From: Rhodanobacter sp. C06
Lineage (GTDB): Bacteria; Pseudomonadota; Gammaproteobacteria; Xanthomonadales; Rhodanobacteraceae
DNA length: 64,000 nt
Reading direction: 5' to 3'
Assembly (NCBI RefSeq): GCF_002001105.1
Contig: NZ_MUNP01000030.1
Span: 59,459 to 123,458 of the forward strand
Shown: piece after piece, positions 63,156-64,000 of the stretch
Numbering within the stretch: position 1 is the stretch's first letter
Layout of the letters: every line of letters starts with the position of its first letter
Made by a program: the position numbers and the translations under genes
The notes under the pieces: generated by a model
Databases searched by the model: none
Seen by the model: only the letters and a program-made list of their open reading frames with translations
What the model was told of the DNA's origin: nothing

Positions 63156-63713
63156 ATGAGCGGTTTCAGTCTGAGCAGCGAACCCTTCACCCTGTTGCGC
63201 GACTGCGATGCGGTGATGGTGCCGCAAGGTGAAACGGTGCGCCTTCCTGCCGGCCAGATCGGCTACATCACCCAGGCGCTGGGCGGCAGTTTCACCGTGT
63301 ACGTGGACGGCAACCTGTTCCGCATCGCCGGCGACGACGCCGAGGCGCTGGGCAAGGAGAAGCCGGCGCCGATCGAGGTGCCGGCGGACGCCACCGACGC
63401 CGACGTGGAGAAGCTGGCCTGGGACCAGCTGCGCACCGTGTTCGACCCGGAGATCCCGGTGAACGTGGTCGAGCTGGGCCTGGTCTACGACCTCAGCCTG
63501 GAGCAGCGCGAGGACGGCCAGCGCAAGGTCTACGTCAAGCTCACGCTCACCGCGCCCGGCTGCGGCATGGGCGACATCCTGGTGGACGACGCCCGCACCA
63601 AGCTGGAGATGATCCCCACCATCGCCGAGGCCGACATCGACCTCGTGTTCGACCCGCCGTGGAACCACTCGATGATGTCGGATGCGGCGAAGCTGGAAAC
63701 GGGGATGCTTTGA
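63156..63713 (+). CDS. sufT: Putative Fe-S assembly protein SufT (MIP18/DUF59 family)
   Basis: 185 residues. An N-terminal region (LLRDCDAVMVPQGETVRLPAGQIGYITQALGGSFTVYVDGNLFRIAG) precedes the MIP18-like domain with FDPEIPVNVVELGLVYDLSLEQRE and the active Cys in LTAPGCGMGDILV, ending FDPPWNHSMMSDAAKLETGML. This two-part layout is that of SufT, a protein needed for Fe-S cluster maturation under high demand. The suf operon itself is not here. Start at MSGFSLSSEPF. Confidence 0.93.
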   Translation: MSGFSLSSEPFTLLRDCDAVMVPQGETVRLPAGQIGYITQALGGSFTVYVDGNLFRIAGDDAEALGKEKPAPIEVPADATDADVEKLAWDQLRTVFDPEIPVNVVELGLVYDLSLEQREDGQRKVYVKLTLTAPGCGMGDILVDDARTKLEMIPTIAEADIDLVFDPPWNHSMMSDAAKLETGML

Positions 63714-63722
63714 CGGTTTTCT

Positions 63723-63745
63723 CCCTCTCCCCTGCGGGGAGAGGG
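63723..63745. terminator. Hairpin after sufT
   Basis: A perfect 10-base stem CCCTCTCCCC/GGGGAGAGGG with a TGC loop, 10 bases after the sufT stop, preceded by TTTTCT. Such CT-rich hairpins recur as intergenic elements in related genomes. The stretch from here to about 63932 shows no gene; it includes the likely left flank of a mobile element. Confidence 0.6.
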
Positions 63746-63932
63746 TTGGGGTGAGGGGCCAATGTTGCGAGGTGGGAAGTTGGAGCGCGCTTCAAAAATT
63801 GCACTCTGACCCCTGATTTGCTCTGAATTTTCATGGTGGCGGTATGTTATGCCAGACGAGGGAACCGGCCCGCTAGGGAAACTCTGATTTTGCCCCGTGG
63901 TCGAAGCTCGACCTGAGGACGGATGTTACGCG

Positions 63933-64000
63933 ATGACGCCGAAGCAGATGAGCCTGTCGATGGAGCACGACGCCGGTTTCGAACGGCACCGCAAGGCGAC
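63933..64000 (+). CDS. Start of an IS5-like transposase (cut by window edge)
   Basis: Reads MTPKQMSLSMEHDAGFERHRKAT from an ATG and runs off the edge. The pattern (KQMSL, then FERHRKAT) resembles N-termini of IS5-family transposases, which begin with KQMTL-type text followed by a basic RKxTRR stretch. Only 22 residues are visible, so this is tentative. The upstream region loses GC bias and holds no gene, as expected at an insertion sequence left end; terminal inverted repeats cannot be checked without the right end. Confidence 0.5.
   Translation, partial: MTPKQMSLSMEHDAGFERHRKA

Overview
The window looks like chromosome of a high-GC gammaproteobacterium of the Xanthomonadales, most likely the Rhodanobacteraceae (Rhodanobacter/Dyella/Frateuria type). 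This is inferred from gene content (cysD-cysNC fusion, GTP-type PEP carboxykinase, split transhydrogenase, Oar-like TonB receptor beside a TPR-sulfotransferase, SAM-I riboswitch before metX), from very GC-rich codon use, and from several families of short palindromic intergenic repeats. No marker gene fixes the genus.

Layout. 1-8 kb: start of ETF-ubiquinone oxidoreductase (cut by the window edge), an amidase, the sulfate activation genes cysD-cysNC, an AlkB-like dioxygenase, and gcvT and gcvH. 8.1-9.5 kb: an unusual stretch carrying a gene whose product joins a nearly complete MetJ methionine-repressor fold to a histone H1-like Lys/Ala tail, with met-box-like sites upstream. 9.7-21.8 kb: TonB-domain protein, serine hydrolase, MFS-type transporter, CBS protein, MtgA, Hsp33, a GAF-GAF-GGDEF-EAL protein, a secreted protein of unknown function and a TPR-sulfotransferase. 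22.1-25.2 kb: a large TonB-dependent receptor. 25.4-33.9 kb: ECF sigma/anti-sigma/DUF4097 operon, pckG, a TetR regulator divergent from an alpha/beta hydrolase, fadE and a hotdog protein. 34.0-40.1 kb: a tightly overlapping signalling operon (hybrid histidine kinase, CheR, CheB, REC-GGDEF). 40.2-49.5 kb: CPBP protease, RF3, M20 peptidase, beta-propeller, exported creatininase-like protein, DUF1304, a 2OG-Fe oxygenase, cysteine synthase and peroxiredoxin. 49.5-53.2 kb: metX-metB-hom operon behind tandem met boxes and a SAM-I riboswitch. 53.2-63.7 kb: GST, EamA transporter, a 5'-3' exonuclease/nitroreductase pair, cytidine deaminase, pntA1, an inserted ECF sigma cassette, pntA2-pntB, and sufT. 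The right edge cuts into what appears to be an IS5-like transposase.

How the genes connect. Sulfur and methionine metabolism is the strongest theme: sulfate activation (cysD, cysNC), cysteine synthesis, homoserine and methionine synthesis (hom, metX, metB), one-carbon supply (gcvT, gcvH), and a MetJ-type regulator. The methionine operon shows two independent SAM sensors in series: tandem met boxes abutting the -35 element, and a SAM-I aptamer followed by a hairpin that can mask the metX ribosome binding site. The MetJ-like protein has lost the usual C-terminal part of MetJ and gained about 98 residues of H1-like DNA-binding tail. A motif of the form CGTYTGGACATCCAT occurs (in opposite orientations) upstream of this gene and upstream of the TonB receptor, suggesting shared control.

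Start sites were chosen by family length, ribosome binding sites and stop/start overlaps; many open frames run antisense to real genes and were left out.
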